Of a stretch of DNA of 64,000 nucleotides, positions 46,697-56,245 are shown piece by piece. Each line of letters starts with the position of its first letter. Position 1 is the first letter of the stretch. The notes below the pieces were generated by a model, which searched no databases, was not told where the DNA came from, and saw only the letters and a list, made by a program, of their open reading frames with translations. The stretch spans positions 24,863,661 to 24,927,660 of the forward strand of contig CM046350.1 in NCBI GenBank assembly GCA_025403435.1, written 5' to 3'. A program made the position numbers and the translations under genes. This DNA is from Artocarpus heterophyllus. Taxonomy: Eukaryota > Streptophyta > Magnoliopsida > Rosales > Moraceae.

Positions 46697-49600
46697 ATGA
46701 CTTCTTCTGTGCATGATCTTTCTGGTAATTTTTTACCCCCAAAGGTTACGTCTATGTTGTACTTTGTAACTCCTTGCTTGGCTTGGTCCCAAAAACTAGG
46801 ATCCTGTTTTTTTAAGCATTTCTTATTTTGATTGAAGTATAATTTTTAGCCTATATTGTACAAGAATTTGTAGAATATATATATATATATATATTGCTAA
46901 TCTTTGTGCTCTTTTGATACGATAATAATGTTATATTTGCACTGAGGAGTTAAATTATGGTTATTTGTTACTTATGTTTCTTTTGAGAAAACCAATATGT
47001 TTTGCAACATGACCAACTCATCCCTCAAAAGCCTGACAAGGTTTCAGTCTTATTGGTAGCAAGATTTCTCCCTAATCCAATCATTTTAAATATGGTATTC
47101 GAAGTGTTAACTTTTTTTATTTGAGCAATGGTCCACGGGGAGGGATTGGATTAGATTCTGGCATAGGTGGTGGTAGTGATGGTTGTTCTGAAAGCTATGG
47201 TGGATTTGTTCATAATTGAGGTCGACGCTGTAGTAGTGGCAGAATTCCACATTAGTGACAAAATTGCTGTCCCCTAACCCTTTTTTTTAATGGCATTTAT
47301 TGCACAGACAACTGTGAAGCTGATGAGCACCAGAAACACTCAGAATCTCAGATGGAGTCGTCTTCTCCAGTGGCTGGAATTTCTCATGCTGTAATTACAA
47401 CTCCAAATGTTCAGTATGCAGCCCGTCCACAATTTGGAGCAGGGCATGCAGTGGTACTATCTTGAAACTAATTGCTCATCTTTATTGATCTGTTTCTTAT
47501 AGAAGCAAGCGAGTCTACTGAATGTTCTGATTCACCTTAGGTTAAGTGCTGTTAATAAATATTGTTTGTTGGTTGCATTGGATATGGTGAAAATGTAACG
47601 TTAGTTGTTGCTTTCCTAATAATTAGTATATGTTTATGCAAAAGCAGTTTTCCTTCAGTTGATTGCAAAAGAAAATCAATTTCTGTTTTTCTGAGTTGTG
47701 AGAAAAAAAAATTGGAATACTTGTCTGGTTTAGAAGTTTGTCTCCATGCTTGTTACATAATTTTTGAAACTGTGAGTTTCGATCTTGAAATATGTTGAAG
47801 GGTATGTCTAGAGATCTCCTAGTGTATTAAATGGTTTAACCTTTATATATGTGTTTTGCCCAGTAGGTAGTTGGCACTTCATTACATTTTTGAAATTGGG
47901 CTTGGGGGTGATAAGGTCATTTAATTCGGACAGTTATTATTTTTTGAAGGTAAAAAATTGATTGCTTTTCACATCTCTGTCTCGAATGCATAACTGTTTC
48001 TGTTCCATCTTTTTCCTTTTCCTGTTGGGTGATTCTACTTTGGTTTATTTTAGAATTGGGTTTAAAGTAAATTAAGCATCATGTATCAGTTTTTTACTAT
48101 TATTATGTAATTCTATTTTGGCATACATATTCTACATCTATGTGAAAGTATTTCTTGGATTTGGGTAGTCCTAGAGAAGCATATGGTGGATTTTAAGGAA
48201 GATCCAGATCAAGGTTTTAAAAGGCGAAAACGAGAACCGAGGCGTTTTGTCTAACTGACTCGAGGCGTAAGCCTCGAGGCAGATTGAGGCGTAAGCCTCG
48301 AATTCAAAATAAAAAAATTCAAAAAGTTGAATAAAATTCATAAACATGCCATAAAACACACACTTAGTTCATCACAAAACTATAAGACACAATAAGAAAG
48401 TGCATAAAACACATACAATATAATATATATGCTACTGTTCTTCCAATATGGTTATAATTATATAGCCTTTATAGCACATAAGATAACCTCTTTTTTTTCT
48501 TTGAGAAAATAAAATAACTATAGATCTAAATGAATAAAAATCACATACTGCACTCTTTATATAATTTTCATTTTATATAACATTATAACTTTTGTATAAC
48601 ACCAACTTCTATAAAATATATATTACTACAGTAGCTATAAGAGGGGAAAAAAGAAAAAAAAACCCAACCTACGGTAGAAAATAAAAGAAAAAGGGGGAAA
48701 AAAACCTAAGGAGTGAGGGCTGAGGAGGTCAAAATCTGGATGTGGCTGTTGTCGGTGGGCCGTCGTTCTAGTCACTGTGCATAGGGCAGTGGGCTTGAAA
48801 GTTGCAGGGGTTGATGATCAAGAAATGGTTGATGATGAAGAAGGGGGCAGATGATGAAGAAGCGTCGAAGAAGATGGTAGACTTAGGGTTTAAAAATCTA
48901 TTTGCATATTTTTATCTGATTAAAGCCCGATTTTAATATTGGGTTGACTTTCTTTGAAAGGGAAAAAAAAAGATTCGATTGAAAACTGGCTCAAAATAGC
49001 CTTCAATTTGAGGCTCACGCCTCATAAGCCTTGAGGCAAAAACGTCTCAAGGCACACGCCTCAATGAAAAAAGGCGTAAGCCTCGTTCAAGCTATTCAAG
49101 GCTTATGAGGCGCTTGATCAGCGCTTCAAGGCTTTGAAGCGCTGATCAAGTGCCTCAAACTGAGGCGAGCCTCGAGGCGTACGTCTTGAACGCCTTTTTA
49201 AACCATGATCCAAATTCGTATTGATGGCTGAGAGCCTGATGTAAAAAGGAAGAAAAAAGAGTTCCAATAATCATGTAATTTTGGGATGGAGAGCAACCCA
49301 AAGAATGGATAGCCAAACAAGCTTTTGACATAGGGTAGACACCGAGATATTGGGATTTGTGTTTGAGGAGAGGTGGCTACAAAAAAGAGGGGAAAAAAAA
49401 AGGAGACACCTGACCTGAAAATGGAAACCAAAAATCTGGGGACTTTTGATTATTATGGTTCAGTTATATTAACTATCGCTTTCCGTCGCCGCTAGCTCTC
49501 GAAAGGCACTTACATAGAATTTGCTTGTTTTCTGTTTATATCTTCATTTGTTTTTGGAATGGAGGATATCTAGTTTTAAGTAGTGGGGTCCTTTCAAGAC

Positions 49601-52580
49601 ATCTCTCTCTCTCTCTCTATACCCTCCCACCCCCTTTTTTTTCCTTTCGACATGTTGGCTTAGGCGGGAATGGAGATACTTAAGATGGCTCATTATAGTA
49701 GTTTGAGTCTTGGGGAAAGTACATCTGTGTGTTTGTTGGGTTGATGCGGGATTGGTGAAGTTGATTAACTTAACATGAATCATGCGTTGAAAGTTCATGC
49801 ATTTGCATGAGAAAGTTGATGATTTGAGGTATAATCTTCTAAGGCTTCATTAGGTACGTCAGATTGGATTGGATTGGATAGGATTATGTTTTACCCTATC
49901 TTTTGTTTAGTGTATCACTAGACAGAATTGAATGTATCTAAGATTAAATTATATTTTAATTAATTATCAAAGCTTAAATTTGGAACCATAATATACATTT
50001 GTAACAAAAAATAATAATTTTTTATGTTGAAGAAAATGATAATAAACTTTCCTAACCATTTCAAAAGGAAAAAAAAAAAAAAAAAACCATTCCTAAACTA
50101 CACAAGAAAGAAAAGGAAGAGAAGGGGGGTTTCGACGAAGGGTGGGGGTGGGTGGGGGATCTCGGCAGATGCCATCGCAACACTGGGTAGTCATCATCGC
50201 AGGACTAGGATGTTGTCGTTGTAGCACTGGGAAAGCCAGCGTTGCAACACCCGTGGGGGTGGGCGGGGGGGTGGGGGTTCATTCGTGAAGGAGGGGTAGC
50301 GAGGGTTTCGTTGAGGAGGGGGCTCAGTAAGTACTAGTTGTCGTCCTTCCAGAGCTGAGGATAGCGATTGATTTGGATTTGAGGGTGGGAGTCTAGGATT
50401 GACAAAGATCCAAGGTTGGCGTTCAGGATTGAGGGGGATTTAGGTTGGGGGTCTAGAATCGACGATTTGGTGGGTGGGCATCCCCAACGAGCTCGACTGG
50501 TGGGTGGTGTGCTTCAACAGAGATCTTGGTGAAGTGGGTGGCTATGACGAGCTCGAATGGTGGCTGCGGTGCTCTACAAAGATGCAGTGGGATAGATAAT
50601 GGCAGCTCCGTCGTGGGGGAAGGGGAGGGCTGAAGTTTGATGTCATCGTTGGCGTTTAGGGTGTTTGTCAGGGGCGATCCTAACCACCAACTCAATTATG
50701 AACCGTGTAAAGCTCTCACATGCTACAGTAAAAAGAAAAAAGTTGCTATAGTGTAAAGCTTTCATATGCTACCGTAAAAACAGTTCCAATCAATGGTTTT
50801 AATCACCATGCCAAACACCCTAATCACCATCGGGGTGGGCTTTGTCGCTATCTCCATTGTCGGGGTGGAGTGGACGGCCTTGTAAGGGGTGGCGCTGCGA
50901 CAATGTTGGGGAGGGTAGTAGAGTTATCCACACTCTTGACTAATCATCCCACTAAATTTGGGATTAGTTATCCATGTTTGTGGGACTATTTATCCTGTCT
51001 GGATTTTTTATCTAGCCAACAATGAGCACCAAGCATGGGATTAGGGACTATTTATTCTAATCCTAATTGCAATCCCATGTAACAAACACGCCCTAAAGGA
51101 TTTTTGGAATGTTAAAAGCAATATTGTTGCAAGGAGGTTGTTAATATACCTATTTGTTTTCCAGTTTTTTGCTTCTATTTTTTTGTTATGCTCTTGAAGG
51201 TTTTTCAGAATTTTAGAAGTGGCAGCATGTTGCAAGGGGGTTGTTGTTTCCTGCTTCTGTTTTTTATGCCTTAAATTGTCCTCGAAAAGAGATTTTTTTA
51301 GTTAATGGTTTACTCCATAGTTACCTGTTCATTTCAAATGGGTGCTACTTGTGAGTGCTAAGCAAGTTATTTTTTTGGTAAAATATGTGTCGCAAGTTTA
51401 AGTCGCTAGGATTATTGCTCATTGAAGTTGTACTCTTTCAAAGGTCCATTGAGGCCTAAAATAGTTTTTTCTGCGAAAATGTAGATATGATAAGTCTCAT
51501 GTTTGGATGCAAACAAAATATGTTTTAGGCGTTCATCTCTAGTTTATGGAAGCAGAATAATCAAACCTTTAAAATTGTGGAACTCCGAATGAACATTGTA
51601 CTGGTTTCTAATTTTCTTTTTATTCGTGTACGGTGGTTCAAGAAACTTAAACAGCTTTAGCTTGTATATAACATTGAGTATGGTAATGGATGCCGTGGCA
51701 TACAGTGATATTATTACTCACATGTGCGTGTATAGATGCAGCATATTTCTAAAATGTTATCGATACTAAACTGCAAAAATTGGCAGTTGTGAGAAATTCA
51801 GCTAATACCACCTTTCTCTTCCTGAAGGCACCAGCAGCTTATCCATATCCAGATCCTTATTATAGAAGCATCTTTGCACCCTATGACGCACAACCCTATC
51901 CTCAGCAGCCTTATGGTGGACAACCCATGGTACACTTTTGCGCATTCAATGCATTGGACTTTGGTTCTATAAAATGGAAGTTACTTGTAGTTGAAATCTT
52001 AGTTTTTACTAAAATTATGAGTATAGTTACCAATCCAAACTTTTTTCAGGTCCATCTTCAGTTAATGGGAATACAGCAGGCTGGAGTTCCGTTGCCATCA
52101 GATGCAGTTGAGGAACCGGTCTTTGTGAATGCTAAACAATATCATGGCATATTACGACGACGACAATCCCGTGCAAAAGCAGAATCAGAAAATAAGGCTC
52201 TCAAGTCTAGAAAGGTAATGTTGTGAACTACAAATTTCTTCCCTCTTACTGCTTCAGTAGGTTTAATTTTGTGTCTGCATGCAAATTTATGTTGGTTTGA
52301 TGGCTGCTGGTTCTCCAGGTTTTTATTGTTTGCCTATTTGTTCTAGGTTGTTGACTGTCAAATTTTATGACTCAATTCCAAACCTCTCTTGCAGCCATAC
52401 TTGCACGAATCTCGACATTTGCATGCATTAAGAAGAGCCAGAGGATGCGGGGGTCGTTTTCTTAATTCAAAGAAAAATGAAAAGCAACAGGATGAAGTGG
52501 CATCAGGTGACAAATCACAGCCCAATATTAATCTGAACTCCAATAAAAATGAACGAGTCCCTGCAGATGGTACATCGTAA
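46697..52580 (+). CDS. NF-YA: Nuclear transcription factor Y subunit A (NF-YA/HAP2), NF-YA4/7-like
   Basis: NF-YA is the DNA-contacting subunit of the trimeric CCAAT-binding factor NF-Y; it joins the NF-YB/NF-YC dimer in the nucleus. Five coding exons with GT-AG introns: 46,697-46,724, 47,308-47,453, 51,828-51,929, 52,050-52,214, 52,395-52,580, giving 208 residues. The start is chosen because the exon has an in-frame TGA at 46,673. Residues 68-80 hold [13 protein letters not shown], typical of this plant group. Residues 113-137 ([20 protein letters not shown] onward) are the NF-YB/C-binding helix; residues 147-171 ([20 protein letters not shown], then GRFLN) are the CCAAT-binding segment with the invariant RHLHA, RR and GGRF. 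No stop, frameshift or lost key residue was seen. Length fits NF-YA4/NF-YA7-like proteins (about 190-210). Intron 3 is 4,374 bp and full of transposon sequence. Confidence 0.96.
46725..47307 (+). other. NF-YA intron 2
   Basis: 583-bp GT-AG intron containing a (TA)n run at about 46,875-46,894 and a poly-T run (47,281-47,288) near the acceptor TTGCACAG. No other structure recognised. Confidence 0.85.
48210..49207. mobile_element. hAT-like non-autonomous transposon in NF-YA intron 3
   Basis: 998 bp with terminal inverted repeats CAAGGTTTTAAAAGGCG (left) and CATGGTTTAAAAAGGCG (right, read on the other strand). 8-bp flanks ATCCAGAT (48,202-48,209) and ATCCAAAT (49,208-49,215) differ at one base, fitting the 8-bp target duplication of the hAT superfamily. 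Both ends are packed with short GCCTCGAGGC / AGGCGTAAGCCTCG words in both orientations, like the subterminal transposase-binding repeats of hAT elements. The interior has no transposase frame. Superfamily call rests on duplication length and end structure. Confidence 0.8.
49216..49849 (+). other. NF-YA intron 3, middle part
   Basis: Unique-looking intron sequence between two insertions, with a (CT)n run at 49,604-49,618. No gene recognised. Confidence 0.6.
50140..50158 (+). other. Putative G-quadruplex tract 1
   Basis: Four runs of three or more G separated by single T on the coding strand of the intron, so it would also occur in the pre-mRNA. Confidence 0.65.
50255..50277 (+). other. Putative G-quadruplex tract 2
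   Basis: Runs of 5, 3, 7 and 5 G separated by T, C and T on the sense strand. Fits the G3+N1-7 pattern well. Confidence 0.7.
50659..50820. mobile_element. MITE, 162 bp, nested in the intron repeat
   Basis: Inverted ends GGGTGTTTGTCAG and GGGTGTTTGGCAT (right end on the other strand), flanked by TTA (50,656-50,658) and TAA (50,821-50,823). The interior has two AGTGTAAAGCTYTCAYATGCTAC-type direct repeats (GTGTAAAGCT at 50,705 and 50,751). A related copy is at 57,310-57,462. Confidence 0.75.
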
Positions 52581-53060
52581 TTACCCTGGAAGAATCATTG
52601 AAAGTGCCAGAAGCAGTTAGTCATTGGCAATGACAGGAGTATGAGATCCTTGCCAGCCTTCGTAGCGAATGTTCATGACGGCTCGATACTTTCAAAGTCG
52701 GTAGTGTGTATAGTTTTTCTAAGTGGTAACTTGTAGGAACGGTTAGAAAGATCAAGCAGGCAGTTTCTTTGAAGACCATGATAGTTTGCTACTTCGCAGG
52801 TGGACTTCATTCTGGCCTTCGTTCTTTTTCCAAGGGAACTATTGGCCAGTGTACTGTTTCGACAGCTCTTCTCTTTAGATCTTTAGTGAGGCTGGAAACT
52901 TCTTTTTAACAAAAAGTCGAGGAGTCCTACTAGTTGGCTTGACTATGTGTCCTTAGTTTAGCAGATATCAAGATTAGCTGTTGTGATGTGGTATTAGTTT
53001 CATTCCTTTGTTGTCAACTGATGAAATAAGTTGAAGGGTTTAACTTGAATTGGTGTTGAC
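52581..53060 (+). other. 3'UTR of the NF-YA gene (end approximate)
   Basis: Follows the stop TAA at 52,578. No match to the miR169 target (consensus close to CCGGCAAATCATTCTTGGCT) is found, although a TTGGCAATGACAGG stretch at 52,623-52,636 superficially recalls its start. Lack of a miR169 site fits the NF-YA4/NF-YA7 clade. A possible polyadenylation signal, AAATAAG, is near 53,023-53,029. Confidence 0.55.
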
Positions 53061-53480
53061 TTAGAAATGGTGGTTTGCTACAAGTGCCATGTTATGCTGG
53101 ATAAGTAGCTGATTACAACTGAAATGGATCTCTCTTTCTCTTGGTATTTATCATTTTGGGGGTGGGAGAGGTTGTGGGATGGGATAACTTCTCAAGTTAT
53201 TTCATCTTTTATGACTTGAGAACATACTATTGTCACCATGAGACACAGGGTTTGCTGAAAGTTGAATTTGACTAACCTTTATTCGTCACAATATTGAAGA
53301 GCGAAGACTGAGAAGTGTCGCATTGCTGTCGAGAAAAGTGTTGTCATCTTTATCTTTGGTTGCGTTGTTAAGTTATTGCATCGTATTTTTATTTTATAAC
53401 AATTAATGCTCGCCAATATAATTTATTACAACCAAAATACTTATATAAGAAGGGCTTGTGTCATCCAGATTAATTCCTGA
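53061..53480. other. Intergenic, nothing recognised
   Basis: AT-rich, no open frame of interest. Alternative ends of the NF-YA transcript could fall here. Confidence 0.4.
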
Positions 53481-53830
53481 ACGTGCAAATATGTAGGGCT
53501 ATTTGTTGGTCATGTCTGCTGACTTTTATCGGCTCGGTTACCGACCGACACCTTGGTTTTTAAATTTCTTAAAACCAAGCACGGACCGAAGGAGGAAAAC
53601 CTACCAATTGGTGATGGATTTTTTTTTATCAGTTACCGTCGGTGCCCGTCGTCTACTCTTGCGGCTTGGAGAGCAGCAATGGAGCTCAAAGGAGAAGCGA
53701 GGGCAATGCCAACGGCGAGCTAGGGCTGTAGCTTTGTGTGTATGAAATGAGCCTAAGTGCAAAAATAATTGGGCTTGGGCCTGGGTTACTTTGTGCTGAG
53801 AATGAGGGGCCATTTACATATATGCCACGG
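53481..53830. repeat. Transposon-like segment with hairpin
   Basis: Starts with CGGTTACCGACCGACACC and carries a 12-bp stem (CTTGGTTTTTAA / TTAAAACCAAG, 53,553-53,580), followed by a CAGTTACCGTCGGTGCCCG run and a GC-rich patch. Repeated words of the type CCGACCGA/CGGTGCC suggest a decayed DNA transposon. No family assigned. Confidence 0.4.
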
Positions 53831-53989
53831 AAATAAAACAAAGTGAATTATGCTACTAAAAACAGTAATTGTAAAAAAATATAACACCACACCATCGTAA
53901 CATACTTTACAACAAATATATCTGAGAAAGACACAAATTCACGAAACCAAGATTAATCACGTCAAAAATGAAACGTTAAAAAAAAAAAG

Positions 53990-54420
53990 AAAAAGAAAAA
54001 AGAACCAAAAACCAAATAGATCCCTCCCTTCTATGTTAGTCTCTTTCGCGCTCTCTTTCGCGCTCCTGCGCATCCACGACGCCATCTCCTTCGTCCGCGA
54101 AGCTGGAGATCAAACCCGGTGAGAGGCGGCTAGATCGGCATTGGAGAGGATTCTCCCATAGATTGCGGTCATAGCAAGGACTCGACGGTGTCTTAGATGG
54201 CTTCGTAGTGGAGGCGGGGCGCGGCGTCGAGGTCTTGACGGTGTCGATTGGGTGTGGCCTGTGTAGATTAGCTTCGTTTGGGAGACGATGTTGCAGATCA
54301 AAGTTTGGGTCTAGAGGACCAAGAAAAGAAGAGAGAGAGAAAGCAGGGAAAGATGAGAGATCTAAAGAGGGAGAAATTGAAGCATGAATGAACCAGATTT
54401 GGGAGAGGGGGAAATTGTAA
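53990..54420. other. GC-rich patch without recognised gene
   Basis: Contains TCTTTCGCGCTC twice in tandem (54,042-54,066) and CpG-rich sequence to 54,260, with a GAGAGAGAGA run near 54,332. Could be gene debris or transposon 5' end. Open frames on either strand are short and unmatched. Confidence 0.4.
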
Positions 54421-54459
54421 AATTGTCTTCACAATTTCTTAATGTAATGTTTAAAATTG

Positions 54460-54562
54460 TGCCGCAGGCTGCAACAAGTTTTCTGGGCGGTGGCATAAGT
54501 CGATTCCCAATAGGATTTGGTGGTATGGGCCATAATCATCTCAAGAATGAGTGTATTTAGGG
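54460..54562 (+). pseudogene. Exon-like fragment of unknown origin
   Basis: A GTGCCGCAG acceptor-like site (54,460-54,468) is followed by an open stretch that would encode a glycine-rich SFLGGGISRFPIGFGGMG-type peptide and ends at a TAG at 54,559-54,561. Composition differs from the AT-rich surroundings. No donor or partner exon was found. It may be a captured exon piece; alternatively chance. Confidence 0.25.
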
Positions 54563-54977
54563 TCAGTTCGTTAAATGGTTTGAATTAGTGATTTAATTTA
54601 AGTTAGTATAACTTGAATTAAGATTTAAACTAATGATTTGAATTATTATCTAAATTGATGTTTAAATATGCATTTAAGTTTTAATTTAAGTATGAAATAA
54701 AATTAAATTTGTGTTTAGAAATATGGTGAAAATAGTTTTTGATTTATCAACAAATTTAATAAAATTTTATTGTTAATGATCCTAAAAAATATATAATATG
54801 GTTCTTAATTTATTTCTCTCTTCACTAAGAACACAATAAAAAAAGAATCATCTCAATTAGACAATAAATGCAGAAGTTTTGATTTTTTTTCGCAAATATA
54901 GAATAGAGAATTTTAGTTTTTACTGTAGTAGAGATATCCGAGTATCAAAAGTTTAGAGGAGTTAAAACTCTGAAAAC
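54563..54977. other. AT-rich intergenic with a TTAGGGTCAGTTCG start
   Basis: TTAGGGTCAGTTCGTTAAATG (54,565) resembles a MITE terminus, followed by AT-only sequence rich in TTTAAATTA words. No right end found. No gene. Confidence 0.35.
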
Positions 54978-54980
54978 TTA

Positions 54981-55087
54981 GGGTGTGTTTGGTACGAGTA
55001 TTTGAATGAAGATTTAAATTTTTGTGAGAGAAAATACTGTAGCAAAATGATTCGAACCTTGATTTGAAAACCGAAACAAATACACTC
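54981..55087. mobile_element. Tourist-like MITE, 107 bp
   Basis: TTA flanks (54,978-54,980 and 55,088-55,090). Left end GGGTGTGTTTGGTACGA; right end on the other strand GAGTGTATTTGTTTCGG. Contains AATACTGTAGCAAAATG. A longer reading to 55,210 (…CAAACAAACGGGCCC|TTA) is also possible, giving a 230-bp element. Confidence 0.7.
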
Positions 55088-55211
55088 TTAGATTCTTGAT
55101 ACTCAAAGGATTCAGATTTTGGGGAAACAAACACGTATCCAAAGGATTCTTAATACTCGAATCCAAATTTGAGTCCAAAAAATCCAAAAAGTTCTCCAAA
55201 CAAACGGGCCC

Positions 55212-55573
55212 TTAGTTTTGGCCAGTTTGGTAGTGTTTTCTAAAGAAGAGAAAACTACATATTATGCCACACTTTTAAAAGTTGTGTTTATTTATACCAC
55301 ATTTAGAAAAGTTTATACTATACTATCATTCATCTTATATGTTAAATTATGCCACAAATATACATGTGTGATATTTATAAGAATGAGTACACTTAGTTTG
55401 GGCCACTTTGGTAGTGTTTTCTAAAAAAAAAGAGAAAATTACACTTCATACTACACTTTTAAAAGTTGTGTTTATTTATACTATACTTAGAATAGTTTAT
55501 ACCATACTATCATTCATATTACATGTTAAGTTATGTCACAAATAAACAGGTATGGCATTTACAAAAAATATCT
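55212..55573. repeat. Tandem duplication, 181-bp period, two copies
   Basis: TTAGTTTTGGCCAGTTTGGTAG (55,212) and TTAGTTTGGGCCACTTTGGTAG (55,393) begin two units that share TTTTAAAAGTTGTGTTTATTTA and CATACTATCATTCAT blocks. Confidence 0.88.
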
Positions 55574-55790
55574 TAAAAGACATGCATGAAAATTTCCCAA
55601 GAAAAAGTACAAAAATGTACCCCCCTAAAGGAGCACCTTTTCAAGACTTCTTATAAAAAGCTCTTTTTAAAATTGGACATTTAATTAGAATGGGTGATTT
55701 ACAAAAGTTTAAATTACCCTTCATTCTTTAATCATAAAAGGTGATTTACAAATTATCCCCCCTTCTCACTCTCTTATGTGATAGATTACC
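55574..55790. other. Intergenic, nothing recognised
   Basis: AT-rich; contains GGTGATTTACAAA twice (55,694 and 55,740). No gene. Confidence 0.4.
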
Positions 55791-55799
55791 TCGGTTGCA

Positions 55800-56245
55800 G
55801 GCGCGAGGTCTAGAGCGAAGCCTAGTAGAAGCTGAAGTAGGAACCTAAAAGTCTCTCTAATATTTTGTTTGAAACAAAAAATTACCAACCACTTTCAGTT
55901 GTTGGCATACGGTGCCAAAGGAGGAACCTACCAGGTTTTCTTATATTTTTTTTTTAAGCAAAGAAATGTCAATAGCCTTTAGTCGTTAGTGTAGGGTGAT
56001 GAAGCAAAACCTGGTAGGTGCCGACAAAGAAACCTACCATGTTCTCTCATATTTTCTTTGGTACAAAAAAATACCAATCACTTTCCATTGATGACACGAG
56101 GTATCGAAGCGAAACTCAATAGGTGCTGGAGTAGGAACTAACAAGTTTTACTAGTTTCTTTCATACAAAGAAATACCAAATCCTTCTGGTCGCTTGTGTG
56201 GGATGCTGGAGTGGAACCTAATAGATACCGGAGTGGAATGTAGAC
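55800..56245. repeat. Degenerate tandem repeats, ~80-105 bp, about five units
   Basis: GGAACCTA-type words recur at 55,840, 55,924, 56,029, 56,135 and 56,213, each after a GTGCCGA/GCTGGAGT-type word and before a CTTTCATAC/GAAATACCAA-type word. Confidence 0.7.

Larger units (their letters stand above)
49850..51093. mobile_element. GC-rich DNA-transposon-like repeat in NF-YA intron 3
   Basis: About 1.24 kb whose ends are loosely inverted: TTAGGTACGTCAGATTGGATT at the left and, on the other strand, TTAGGGCGTGTTTGTTACAT at the right, close to TTA/TAA flanks. Base content jumps to G-rich in the middle (50,120-50,690) with many GGTGGG, GAGGATTG and TCTAGGATTGA words, unlike the intron around it. 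A MITE is nested at 50,659-50,820. Probably a non-autonomous PIF/Harbinger- or MULE-type element, possibly with captured host sequence; the superfamily is uncertain. Confidence 0.55.

Noticed and set aside
51780..52226. Single 148-codon frame covering part of NF-YA
   Set aside because: It reads through intron 4 and the borders of two exons. The GT-AG exon structure gives the proper family sequence, so the continuous frame is an accident of an open intron.
52623..52650. Possible miR169 target (TTGGCAATGACAGG...)
   Set aside because: Only the GGCAA core agrees with the target consensus; most other positions differ, too many for plant miRNA pairing.
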